A stretch of 13,725 nt of DNA, taken from Candidatus Margulisiibacteriota bacterium. GTDB lineage: Bacteria; Margulisbacteria; WOR-1; O2-12-FULL-45-9. The DNA is taken from positions 1-13,725 of the forward strand of contig JAHIZU010000142.1 of NCBI GenBank assembly GCA_018814265.1, written 5' to 3'. The position numbers and the translations under genes are program-made. Under the pieces are notes generated by a model. The model was not told where the DNA came from. It searched no databases and saw only the letters and a program-made list of their open reading frames with translations. How positions within the stretch are numbered: the first letter of the stretch is position 1; the number at the start of each line of letters is the position of its first letter. Below, piece by piece: positions 1-7,201 of the stretch.

Positions 1-684
1 AATCTTTCCCTGATGTCACAGCTTCGGCCGTTGAACATGAACTTGATAAGCGTTGGTGCAGGCTTAAGCTATGATATCTCAGGGCCAACGCATCATTGCC
101 TGGAAGACATCTCCGTGATCAGGACCTTGCCCAATATCATGATCTTTTCACCCAGTGACTGGGTGCTGGCCGAGCAGTTCGTTGATCACGCGCTTGAGAT
201 CGAACAGCCCAAATATCTCAGGTTCGACAGCAAGCCGCTGCCGGCTATTTATGACCCGAAGGCAAAAATAGATCTTCAAAAGGGTTTTCATGAGCTGTCA
301 TGCGGGGGCGACATTTGCCTGGTCTCAACCGGCTATATGACCCATCAGGCAATGCAGGCCGTGGCAGAGCTCAGGCGGGACAAGATCGATCTTGGCCAGA
401 TAGATCTTTTCATGATCAGGCCGTTCGATGCCAATGGATTGTACGATCTTTTGAAGGGGTATAAGCATGTCATTTCTCTTGAGGAGGCTTTTATCGATAA
501 AGGCGGGATTGACAGCCTGATCGCTGATCTCTTGCTGCGCCAGGGTTTTACCGGCAAATTTACCCGGATAGGCATCGGGGATAAGCATATTTTTAATGTG
601 GGTGACAGGGCGTATTTACACGGTCTCAACGGGACCGATGTCCCGGGGCTGGTAAGCCGGATCAAGGAGATATTGAACAAATGA
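1..684 (+). CDS. Transketolase C-terminal subunit (split transketolase), 5'-partial
   Basis: The reading frame is open from base 1, so the gene starts before the window and 227 residues are visible. The residues GAGLSYDISGPTHHCLEDI and then RTLPN match the pyrimidine-binding domain of transketolase, where the THH and LEDI residues line the thiamine diphosphate site. A C-terminal transketolase domain follows (about residue 95 onward), ending in a NGTDVPGL-type tail. The family transfers two-carbon ketol units between sugar phosphates. Separate C-terminal subunits are usually about 310 residues and pair with an N-terminal subunit normally encoded just upstream, here off the window. Its stop overlaps the next start (ATGA at 681-684), which indicates translational coupling with a deoxysugar-type enzyme. 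This suggests a role in making a special sugar rather than, or as well as, the pentose phosphate pathway; that is inference. An internal ATG at position 13 is not the true start, because conserved sequence continues to the edge. Confidence 0.92.
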   Translation, partial: NLSLMSQLRPLNMNLISVGAGLSYDISGPTHHCLEDISVIRTLPNIMIFSPSDWVLAEQFVDHALEIEQPKYLRFDSKPLPAIYDPKAKIDLQKGFHELSCGGDICLVSTGYMTHQAMQAVAELRRDKIDLGQIDLFMIRPFDANGLYDLLKGYKHVISLEEAFIDKGGIDSLIADLLLRQGFTGKFTRIGIGDKHIFNVGDRAYLHGLNGTDVPGLVSRIKEILNK

Positions 685-1880
685 ACAATATTAAAGTGCC
701 TTTTGGCACAATGACCGTGACCGATGAGGCTAAGCGGCTGCTTAATGAGATCATTGGGTCTGGGTTCCTTTCCTCAGGCAAATATGTGCGGCAGTTCGAA
801 AAGGAATTTGCCAGGCTGATCGGGACAAAGGAAGCGGTGGCGGTTAGCAGCGGGACAGATGCTGATACTCTGGCCCTGGCTGTTCTGTATGATTATGGCG
901 CAAAACGCGGCGATGAGGTGATCGTGCCTGCCTTGTCTTTTGTGGCAACGGGGAACGCTGTCCTGCATGCAGGATTCACCCCGATCTTTGTTGATGTTGA
1001 GCTGGATTCTCTCAATATCGATCCGGACAAGATCGAGGCGGCAATCACCGAGAGGACGCTGGCCATCATGCCTGTACATCTTATGGGCAAACCGGCCGAG
1101 ATGGACAAGATCATGGCGCTGGCTAAAAAACATGACCTGTATGTTGTTGAGGACGCGGCAGAGGCCCATGGCAGCGTTTACAAGGGAAAAAATGTCGGCA
1201 CGATCGGTGATATGGCGGCTTACAGCCTGTATGTCGCTCATATGATATCAACTGTTGAAGGCGGGATCATTACTACTGATGATCCTGAATATGCCGAAAT
1301 ATTAAGGTCTTTGAGATCACATGGCCGCTCCTGCAACTGCAACAGCTGTGTCTTGAACATGGGGGATAAGTCCTGTGAGAAACGGTTTAGGAACAGCCTT
1401 GACATGAGGTTCGTCTTTGAGAGGGTCGGTTATTCGTCAAAAATGAACGAGCTGGAAGCAGCGATCGGGCTGGGTAATATCAAGGCCTGGCCAGAGCACC
1501 TCGGGAAAAGAAAGGCTAATCTGCAGCGCATGATGGACAAGTTTGCTGCCTTTGCCCCGCATTTGCTGACCTTTAGGATTGAATCCTATGAGGAGATCGG
1601 ACCGCATGCCTTCCCGATAATCATTGGAAAGGACGCTAGCTTCAGCCGGGATGAGTTCGTTGACCATTTACAGGAGCGCGGGATAGATTCAAGGAACCTG
1701 TTCCTGTCCATGCCCACACAGTGTCCTGGGTTCGCGTATCTCGGGAAGAAGATCGGCGAATTCCCAGTGGCGGAACACCTAGGGAATAATGGACTGCATA
1801 TCGGCATTCATCAGGACCTAGGTTTTGAGCAGATCGATTATGTTATTGAAGTGATAGAGGAGTTCTTGAAGAATAAATAG
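681..1880 (+). CDS. DegT/DnrJ/EryC1-fold PLP enzyme with His in place of the catalytic Lys; probable sugar 3-dehydratase (RfbH/ColD-like)
   Basis: This 399-residue fold-type I PLP protein has the family landmarks: SSGTDA (56-61) for phosphate binding, VVEDAAEAHG (155-164) with the PLP-pyridine Asp, and YSLYVAHMISTVEGG (181-195). In aminotransferases of the family the sixth residue of that last motif is the Schiff-base Lys; here it is His187. This Lys-to-His change is the hallmark of the nucleotide-sugar 3-dehydratases E1/RfbH (CDP-sugar) and ColD (GDP-sugar), which remove the C3 hydroxyl of a 4-keto-6-deoxy sugar instead of transaminating. A Cys-rich insertion follows (Cys218, 220, 223, 232) and ends CEKRF, like the CGKRF end of the 2Fe-2S loop of E1. 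The first E1 cluster Cys corresponds to Ala160. AAGGAG at 664-669 supports the start, which overlaps the transketolase stop. The dehydratase call rests on the motif; the substrate nucleotide is unknown. Confidence 0.85.
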   Translation: MNNIKVPFGTMTVTDEAKRLLNEIIGSGFLSSGKYVRQFEKEFARLIGTKEAVAVSSGTDADTLALAVLYDYGAKRGDEVIVPALSFVATGNAVLHAGFTPIFVDVELDSLNIDPDKIEAAITERTLAIMPVHLMGKPAEMDKIMALAKKHDLYVVEDAAEAHGSVYKGKNVGTIGDMAAYSLYVAHMISTVEGGIITTDDPEYAEILRSLRSHGRSCNCNSCVLNMGDKSCEKRFRNSLDMRFVFERVGYSSKMNELEAAIGLGNIKAWPEHLGKRKANLQRMMDKFAAFAPHLLTFRIESYEEIGPHAFPIIIGKDASFSRDEFVDHLQERGIDSRNLFLSMPTQCPGFAYLGKKIGEFPVAEHLGNNGLHIGIHQDLGFEQIDYVIEVIEEFLKNK

Positions 1881-1896
1881 TGAACAGAAATGTATC

Positions 1897-3369
1897 ATGG
1901 CTAATCAATTAGATGTTGTATTAATAAATCCCGGGGATCGCAAAAAGATCTATCAGTCATTAGGGGATGATCATTCGTCCATCGAGCCTCCTTATTGGGT
2001 TGCTGTCCTGGCCGCTTATTTGAGACAGAATGGTATCTCTGTGGCGCTGATCGATGCCAATGCGGAAAACATTTCGCCAAAAGAAACTGCGGCCAGGGTT
2101 GCTGACCTGGACCCGTTGCTGGCGGCGGTGATAGTTTATGGTTCGCAGCCTTCGGCTTCCACGCAGAACATGACCATTGCCGGCAGGATCTGTCAGGAGC
2201 TTAAACAGGGCACCAAGGCAAAGGTAGCACTGGGTGGCCTGCATCCATCAGCCTTGCCTAAACGCACTTTAAAAGAAGAATCTGTTGACTATGTGATCGA
2301 TGGGGAGGGACCTTATACGCTGAAGGCCTTGATCGATGCACGGCGAGCCAATAAGAGCGACCTTAGATCGGTGCCGGGTCTATGGTATCGGGAAGAAGGC
2401 GCGATCAAGAGCAATCCCAGAGCGTCATTGATCAAGGACCTGGATGCGGTTCTACCGGTTGCTGCCTGGGACCTGCTGCCCATGAGCGCCTATAAAGCTC
2501 ACAACTGGCACTGCTTCCAGGACCTTGACCATCGCCAGCCTTATGCAGCTATTTATACCAGTCTTGGCTGTCCCTATTCCTGTGAGTTCTGCTGTATCAA
2601 TGCGCCCTTTGGCAAGCCGGGGATCAGGTATCGCAGCCCGCAACTGGTCGTCTCCGAGATTGAAGAACTGGTCACTAAATATGGGGTAAAACACATAAAG
2701 ATAATCGATGAACTATTTGTCTTAAAAGAGCAGCATTATATGACTATTGTTGACCTGCTGCTGCAGAAAGGGCTTGATATCAATATCTGGGCTTATGCCA
2801 GGGTGGACACGGTCAAGTCAGAAAACCTGGCAAAAATGAAAAAGGCTGGCATTAACTGGCTGGCTTTGGGCATTGAATCAGCTAACCCTGATGTTAGGGA
2901 TGGCGCATCAAAAAGGATGAGGGTAAATGATATCAAAAAGATCGTTAACTTGATCCAGGACGCAGGGATCTATGTCATAGGCAATTATATCTTTGGCCTG
3001 CCGGATGATAACCTGGCCACAATGCAGCAGACTTTGGACATGGCCCTGGAATTGAATTGTGAATTCGCAAACATGTATTGCGCCATGGCCTATCCCGGCT
3101 CAAAGCTTTATGAGCGGGCGCTCAAAGAAGGTTGGCAGCTGCCAAAGGAATGGCATGACTTTTCGCAGCATTCTTATGATGCTTTGCCGCTGCCAACTAA
3201 ACATCTTTCGGCTAAACAGGTTCTTAAATTTCGCGATGATGCTTTTCATCGCTATTTTGAGAATGCGGCGTATTTGTCCATGATCGAAATTAAGTTCGGT
3301 CAACGCGTCAGGCAGCATGTTCAGAACATGACCAAGATCAGGTTGAAACGAAAGATATTGGAGGATTGA
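1897..3369 (+). CDS. B12-binding-domain radical SAM protein
   Basis: The protein has 490 residues. The N-terminal 145 or so form a Rossmann-like B12-binding domain: VVLINPGD near 7-14, the IEPPYWVAVLAAYLR helix at 29-43, and GGLHPSALP at 113-121. A radical SAM TIM-barrel follows, with the 4Fe-4S motif GCPYSCEFC (Cys225, Cys229, Cys232) after the strand AIYTSLG. LALGIES (322-328) and YIFGLPDD (364-371) are typical later barrel motifs. The last 60 residues are helical and basic, with no extra cluster Cys motif visible. No DxHxxG motif is evident, so cobalamin would bind base-on or without that His, as in many of this class. Members catalyse methylations, ring contractions and other radical chemistry; the substrate cannot be read here. 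The gene sits 16 bp after the PLP dehydratase and 7 bp before the sugar kinase, which suggests action on a sugar or lipid carrier. No good Shine-Dalgarno precedes the ATG, so it may rely on coupling. Confidence 0.88.
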   Translation: MANQLDVVLINPGDRKKIYQSLGDDHSSIEPPYWVAVLAAYLRQNGISVALIDANAENISPKETAARVADLDPLLAAVIVYGSQPSASTQNMTIAGRICQELKQGTKAKVALGGLHPSALPKRTLKEESVDYVIDGEGPYTLKALIDARRANKSDLRSVPGLWYREEGAIKSNPRASLIKDLDAVLPVAAWDLLPMSAYKAHNWHCFQDLDHRQPYAAIYTSLGCPYSCEFCCINAPFGKPGIRYRSPQLVVSEIEELVTKYGVKHIKIIDELFVLKEQHYMTIVDLLLQKGLDINIWAYARVDTVKSENLAKMKKAGINWLALGIESANPDVRDGASKRMRVNDIKKIVNLIQDAGIYVIGNYIFGLPDDNLATMQQTLDMALELNCEFANMYCAMAYPGSKLYERALKEGWQLPKEWHDFSQHSYDALPLPTKHLSAKQVLKFRDDAFHRYFENAAYLSMIEIKFGQRVRQHVQNMTKIRLKRKILED

Positions 3370-3376
3370 GGCGAGA

Positions 3377-4372
3377 ATGATCATTAGTAAAACACCATTT
3401 AGGATCTCATTTTTTGGTGGCGGCACGGATTATCCTGCCTGGTATGAGGAGAATGGCGGGGCGGTCCTCTCGACCTCCATTGATAAATATTGTTATATCA
3501 GCTTGCGGTACCTGCCGCCGTTTTTTGAACACAGGCATCGCATAGTTTATTCAATAACCGAGACGGTTTCTAGCATTGATGAGATCAAACATCCTGTTGT
3601 TAAGGCTTTGCTGGAATTGTTCGAGATAGAACGCGGAATTGAGCTGCACCATGACGGCGACCTGCCGGCCAGGGCTGGCCTGGGATCGAGTTCCGCCTTT
3701 ACCGTTGGCATGCTCAATGCCTTGTATGCCTTGAACGGCAAGATCATTTCTAAGCAGGACCTGGCCAAAGAAGCGATCAGGGTCGAGCGGGATATCCTGA
3801 AAGAGAACGTTGGTTCACAGGACCAGATAGCGGTAGCGCACGGCGGGCTAAACAGGATAGAATTCCGGCCGGACCATACTTTTTGCGCTGAAGCTGTAAC
3901 CGTTGGCCGCCAGCGCATCAGTGAATTACAGGAACATTTAATGCTGGTCTATACAGGCCTGTCTCGCTATGCTTCTGAGATCGCCGGCGACCAGATCAAA
4001 AACATCAAGTCCAATGGCCACGAGCTGGGCAACATGAGGCATATGGTGGATCAAGCTGTTGAGATCCTTAATGGCGGAAACGATATCACTGAGTTCGGCC
4101 GGCTGCTGCATAAGGCCTGGCAGATAAAAAAGAGGCTTTCGCAAAAAATCTCCAATCCAAAGATCGATCAGGTCTATGAAACCGCCATGAAAAGCGGGGC
4201 TCTTGGAGGTAAATTACTGGGCGCTGGCGGCGGCGGGTTCATGCTCTTCTTTGTCCGGCCCCAGGACCGGGAAAATATCCGAACAGCCTTAAAAGATCTC
4301 CTGGAAGTAAAGTTCTCCTTTGACACGGATGGCAGCAAGATCATCCATTATAATCCCCAGGAGGTTATCTAA
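3377..4372 (+). CDS. hddA: GHMP-family sugar kinase, D-glycero-D-manno-heptose 7-phosphate kinase (HddA) type
   Basis: This 331-residue protein begins IISKTPFRISFFGGGTDYP, the typical start of HddA-like GHMP kinases. The ATP-binding glycine/serine loop is LPARAGLGSSSAFTVG (96-111), and ENVGSQDQIAVAHGGLN (143-159) supplies the substrate-side Asp/Gln segment. The third GHMP motif is GGKLLGAGGGGFMLFF (277-292). Family members phosphorylate the anomeric carbon of heptose 7-phosphate on the way to GDP-D-glycero-alpha-D-manno-heptose; relatives act on fucose or other sugars. None of the usual partners (GmhA isomerase, GmhB phosphatase, HddC nucleotidyltransferase) lies in the window, so the exact substrate is open. 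A transketolase subunit upstream could supply sedoheptulose 7-phosphate, the precursor of heptoses, which fits but is inference. A GAGGCGAG stretch precedes the ATG. The stop shares one base with the next start (TAATG). Confidence 0.85.
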   Translation: MIISKTPFRISFFGGGTDYPAWYEENGGAVLSTSIDKYCYISLRYLPPFFEHRHRIVYSITETVSSIDEIKHPVVKALLELFEIERGIELHHDGDLPARAGLGSSSAFTVGMLNALYALNGKIISKQDLAKEAIRVERDILKENVGSQDQIAVAHGGLNRIEFRPDHTFCAEAVTVGRQRISELQEHLMLVYTGLSRYASEIAGDQIKNIKSNGHELGNMRHMVDQAVEILNGGNDITEFGRLLHKAWQIKKRLSQKISNPKIDQVYETAMKSGALGGKLLGAGGGGFMLFFVRPQDRENIRTALKDLLEVKFSFDTDGSKIIHYNPQEVI

Positions 4373-5343
4373 TGGAAAATAAGCCCTTGATATCGGTAGT
4401 GCTTTCTTTTCGCAATGAGGAGGATGTTATCCCTGAATTGATCAGCCGATTGGAAAAGACCCTGGGGCAATTGCCGGTCGACCATGAATTGATCTTTGTC
4501 AATGACCGGTCATCCGATGGCTCCCGCCGACTGCTACTGGAAAAGATGAAGGCCAACAAGCGGGTCAAATTGCTGAACATGTCGCGGACATTTGGCGTTA
4601 CCCCCTGCGTGCTGGCCGGACTTGAATACTCATCAGGTGATGCGGTCATCTATATGGATGCTGACTTGCAGGACCCGCCTGAGGTCATCCCTGAAATGGT
4701 CAAGCTCTGGCAAGCCGAGCCTGACATAGATGTCATCCATACCAAGCGGCTTTCCAGGGCAGGGGAATCACAATTCAAGCTCTGGCTGACCAGACTGGGT
4801 TACGCGATTCTGCGCCGGGTCTCAAATGTGAGCATTGAGCCTGAGGTGGGAGATTTTAAGCTCTTATCAAGAAGGGTTGTCGACCAATTGGTCAAATTAC
4901 GGGAAAAAAGGCCTTTCATGCGTGGTTTGGTGAACTGGATCGGATTCAATGCCAGGACCATAACCTATCGCCGTGAAGCGCGTTTTGCCGGTAGAACGAA
5001 GTTCCTGCCAACCAGCTGGGCGGTGATCAGTAACTTTATTGATTCCGCGTTGATCTCGTTTTCTGACATGCCCTTAAAGCTCTCGCTTTTACTTGGATAT
5101 TTGGTCTCTTTTGGCGCTTTTGCCTATTTGATCGTAGTTTTTATCCAGAAGTGGATGGGAATATCCCTGCCGGGCTGGTCAGCGATGATGGCCACAATGC
5201 TGATGTTGGGTGGTGTGCAATTGCTGACCCTCGGTGTTATGGGGCTATATTTAAATGCCATCTTTGTTGAAACAAAGGGGCGGCCAAATTTCATTGTTGA
5301 AAGCAGCTATGGATTTGAGAAAAATGATGATCTTAAGGCGTAG
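4372..5343 (+). CDS. GT2 glycosyltransferase with two C-terminal membrane helices (GtrB/DPM1/ArnC type)
   Basis: This 323-residue protein has a GT-A domain: ISVVLSFRNEEDVIPEL (7-23), the VNDRSSDGS nucleotide-binding segment (43-51) and MDADLQDPPE (95-104), which holds the metal-binding DxD and the family-typical LQDPPE. GDFKLLSRR (160-168) is also characteristic of polyprenyl-phosphate glycosyltransferases. Hydrophobic stretches at about 235-258 and 268-296 are the two membrane helices seen in GtrB and ArnC. The reaction expected from the family is transfer of a sugar from a nucleotide donor to undecaprenyl phosphate on the cytoplasmic face. AGGAGG at 4359-4364 and the TAATG overlap with the kinase support the start. 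A gtrA-type gene follows within 8 bp, which is the classical gtrB/gtrA partnership with reversed gene order. Confidence 0.92.
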   Translation: MENKPLISVVLSFRNEEDVIPELISRLEKTLGQLPVDHELIFVNDRSSDGSRRLLLEKMKANKRVKLLNMSRTFGVTPCVLAGLEYSSGDAVIYMDADLQDPPEVIPEMVKLWQAEPDIDVIHTKRLSRAGESQFKLWLTRLGYAILRRVSNVSIEPEVGDFKLLSRRVVDQLVKLREKRPFMRGLVNWIGFNARTITYRREARFAGRTKFLPTSWAVISNFIDSALISFSDMPLKLSLLLGYLVSFGAFAYLIVVFIQKWMGISLPGWSAMMATMLMLGGVQLLTLGVMGLYLNAIFVETKGRPNFIVESSYGFEKNDDLKA

Positions 5344-5350
5344 CCATAAC

Positions 5351-5809
5351 ATGACGGACGCCGCAGTTCAAATGGTCTTCAGGCGCAGTCTGAGTTACCA
5401 GACCTACAAACAGCTGATCAAACACTATTTTGTTGGAGGAACGGGTTCGATCATTAATTACCTGCTCTTTAATATCTTTATGTTCAACGATCTTGGCATA
5501 ATGATATCGAACCTGTTCACGTATTCTGTCGTCATAGCTTATTCGTTTTTCATGCAGAAATACTTCACTTACAAGGTTTATCATTATACTTTTTGGCAAC
5601 CGGTTCTGTTCCTGCTTAACGCCCTCGCATATTTCCTGCTGGACACGACTTTGCTTGTGTTCATGATCGGCGAGCTGCATATTAGTCCCTTGGTGGCAAA
5701 ACTGATATCAATATTGATGCTCGCGCCTTTGAGTTTTTTGGCTCAAAAATACATAGTCTTCCGCGGTAAATCAGAATCGGTCGTCGTAGAGCAGGGCGAT
5801 TGCTATTAA
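5351..5809 (+). CDS. GtrA-like membrane protein, probable lipid-linked sugar flippase
   Basis: This is a 152-residue integral membrane protein with four predicted helices. The GtrA (PF04138-type) features are a start such as YKQLIKHYFVGGTGSIINYLLFN and a last helix running into APLSFLAQKYIVFR; the reversed Phe/Lys-rich loop between helices 2 and 3 (FFMQKYFTYK) is also typical. GtrA proteins are proposed to move undecaprenyl-phosphate-linked sugars across the inner membrane. I chose ATG 5351 because it lies just after the glycosyltransferase stop and gives the usual family length. The frame is open further upstream (ATGs at 5255, 5324, 5327), so a longer form overlapping the previous gene is possible. 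The last 39 bp overlap the 3' end of the convergent gene on the other strand, which leaves no room for a terminator between them. Confidence 0.88.
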   Translation: MTDAAVQMVFRRSLSYQTYKQLIKHYFVGGTGSIINYLLFNIFMFNDLGIMISNLFTYSVVIAYSFFMQKYFTYKVYHYTFWQPVLFLLNALAYFLLDTTLLVFMIGELHISPLVAKLISILMLAPLSFLAQKYIVFRGKSESVVVEQGDCY

Positions 5810-7201
5810 ATATAATGCGACCGGCGCTTGCCACATCATAGCCCGATGCACCAGGGTCCCGTCCAGCAAAAATCTATAGATGCCGTAACTTGAAAAAATG
5901 TAGACCATCATTGCGAAGAACAAGATAATTGATATCAGCAGGTATTTCAACTTTGAGACAATGATCTTTTGCCATTTTACGACAATGACCGCGATAAGAA
6001 CGAACCACAGCAATTGCCAGTCGGCATAAGTGAACATCCTTTTGCTAAGCTGGATTAAGATGTCCATTATGGTTGGAGGCGGATAGGCCAGGGGTTCTGA
6101 AGGCTGAATGGTCGAGGCTGTGTTAGCTGATGTTGTAACCAAAGACAATAGCTTCCCGCTATAAAGGCGAAGATAGCTAACCAATGAGCTCTTGGGACCC
6201 AGCAGCCAGGGCGATGAAATAATGGTGGAGATCAAAATAAAGCTGCCGCTCTGCTTCAATTTCCTTTTGTCCTCAATAAGCAGAAATATGATTAAGACCA
6301 CAGTGGCTATCAACCAGAGCGGGATGCCTGTTTGTTTGACGAAATTGCCGATCCCCAAAAGGATTGCCGAAAAGTAAAGATCAGGATCGTTCCTTGAATT
6401 CATCCAGTGGAAGAGATAAATGATGCCGGCGGAATAATAGAACGTCTGCATCAGGTCAGAATAGGCCGTGCCTGCGTGATAGACGATGAGAGGGAGAGCG
6501 GTTAGTAAATAAGTGAACAGGAGCGCGTGGAACCTTCCTGTATATCGTCTTACGCCGCCATAGAAGATGAAGACTAAAGAAGCGAAACATAGAGGAAAAA
6601 TGATTTTGCCCAGGGCATCGTTCCAGACACCGAGCCCCATATAGATCCAAGCCTGGGACAGGGGGTTTAGATAAGGATGAGGGCCGGCCAGCTCAACACT
6701 TTGTTCAGTAAAAACTTTACCTGTGGAAAAAATGATCTTTGCAATGCATCCCTGGCGCCAGAGATCATCAAAATTAAGAAGTGGTTTTACAAGCGCGTCA
6801 AAGAAAACATGAGCGATAGTTAAAGCTATTAATAAAATTAGGATTATTTCTGCAATTGCTTGCCATCGAGATTTTATGTTTTTTATTCTTACAATTGATA
6901 TAAAGAATTTTAAGATTGCCGCCATGTCAAAAATTGGAATTCTGTTTGCCAAAAGATAAAAGGCCAAAATAATAATTACAATTAAGCTGGGGATCAAAAT
7001 AGTTGGGAGGTTGAGAGATATTCCCAACAGTGACATGGTAAACATCCCCAGTCCTAGCAAGCCAATCCCCGCTCCCCAGGATAAAGAAAACCGTTCTAAG
7101 CAGGAAATCCGCAGCTTAGTTTTGCTGATCAGCGCAATGACGCAATATCCTAAAAGAATGGGAACAGCCAGAGTAAACATCAATTTTATGAGCAGGATCA
7201 T
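5771..7201 (-). CDS. Multi-spanning GT-C membrane glycosyltransferase (GT39/PMT-like)
   Basis: This 476-residue protein has about 11-12 hydrophobic helices. The first large outer loop, after helix 4, contains VKPLLNFDDLWRQGCIAKII (138-157). The Asp145-Asp146 pair sits where GT-C enzymes of the GT39/GT83 type have their catalytic acidic residues, and HPYLNPLSQAWIY (175-187) resembles the conserved His-Pro segment that follows. GTAYSDLMQTFYYSAG (244-259) and NFVKQTGIPLW (286-296) are also typical. Such enzymes use polyprenyl-phosphate sugars as donors on the periplasmic side. ATG 7201 overlaps the upstream gene's TGA, with GAGG about 6 bp before it. As the gene faces the GT2/GtrA pair and fits the donor chemistry, it may be the dedicated transferase (GtrC role) of a three-component system. 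The acceptor is unknown. Base composition is more AT-rich in the 5' third than in the 3' part. Confidence 0.75.
   Translation of the reverse strand: MILLIKLMFTLAVPILLGYCVIALISKTKLRISCLERFSLSWGAGIGLLGLGMFTMSLLGISLNLPTILIPSLIVIIILAFYLLANRIPIFDMAAILKFFISIVRIKNIKSRWQAIAEIILILLIALTIAHVFFDALVKPLLNFDDLWRQGCIAKIIFSTGKVFTEQSVELAGPHPYLNPLSQAWIYMGLGVWNDALGKIIFPLCFASLVFIFYGGVRRYTGRFHALLFTYLLTALPLIVYHAGTAYSDLMQTFYYSAGIIYLFHWMNSRNDPDLYFSAILLGIGNFVKQTGIPLWLIATVVLIIFLLIEDKRKLKQSGSFILISTIISSPWLLGPKSSLVSYLRLYSGKLLSLVTTSANTASTIQPSEPLAYPPPTIMDILIQLSKRMFTYADWQLLWFVLIAVIVVKWQKIIVSKLKYLLISIILFFAMMVYIFSSYGIYRFLLDGTLVHRAMMWQAPVALYLIAIALLYDDRF

Noticed and set aside
325..680. Open frames on the minus strand across the transketolase, PLP enzyme, kinase and other clear genes
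   Set aside because: They lie opposite strongly conserved coding sequence, lack ribosome sites and show no domain; they are shadows. The same holds for those at 774-1241, 2452-2694, 3547-3918, 8874-9438 and 12597-13328.
681..1880. Plain DegT/DnrJ/EryC1 sugar aminotransferase
   Set aside because: The fold fits, but the PLP-binding Lys is His187 and a Cys-rich RfbH-like loop is present, so transamination is unlikely.
5255..5350. Longer GtrA-type protein starting at 5255
   Set aside because: It would overlap the glycosyltransferase by about 90 bp and add a polar extension unlike the family; ATG 5351 gives the normal length.
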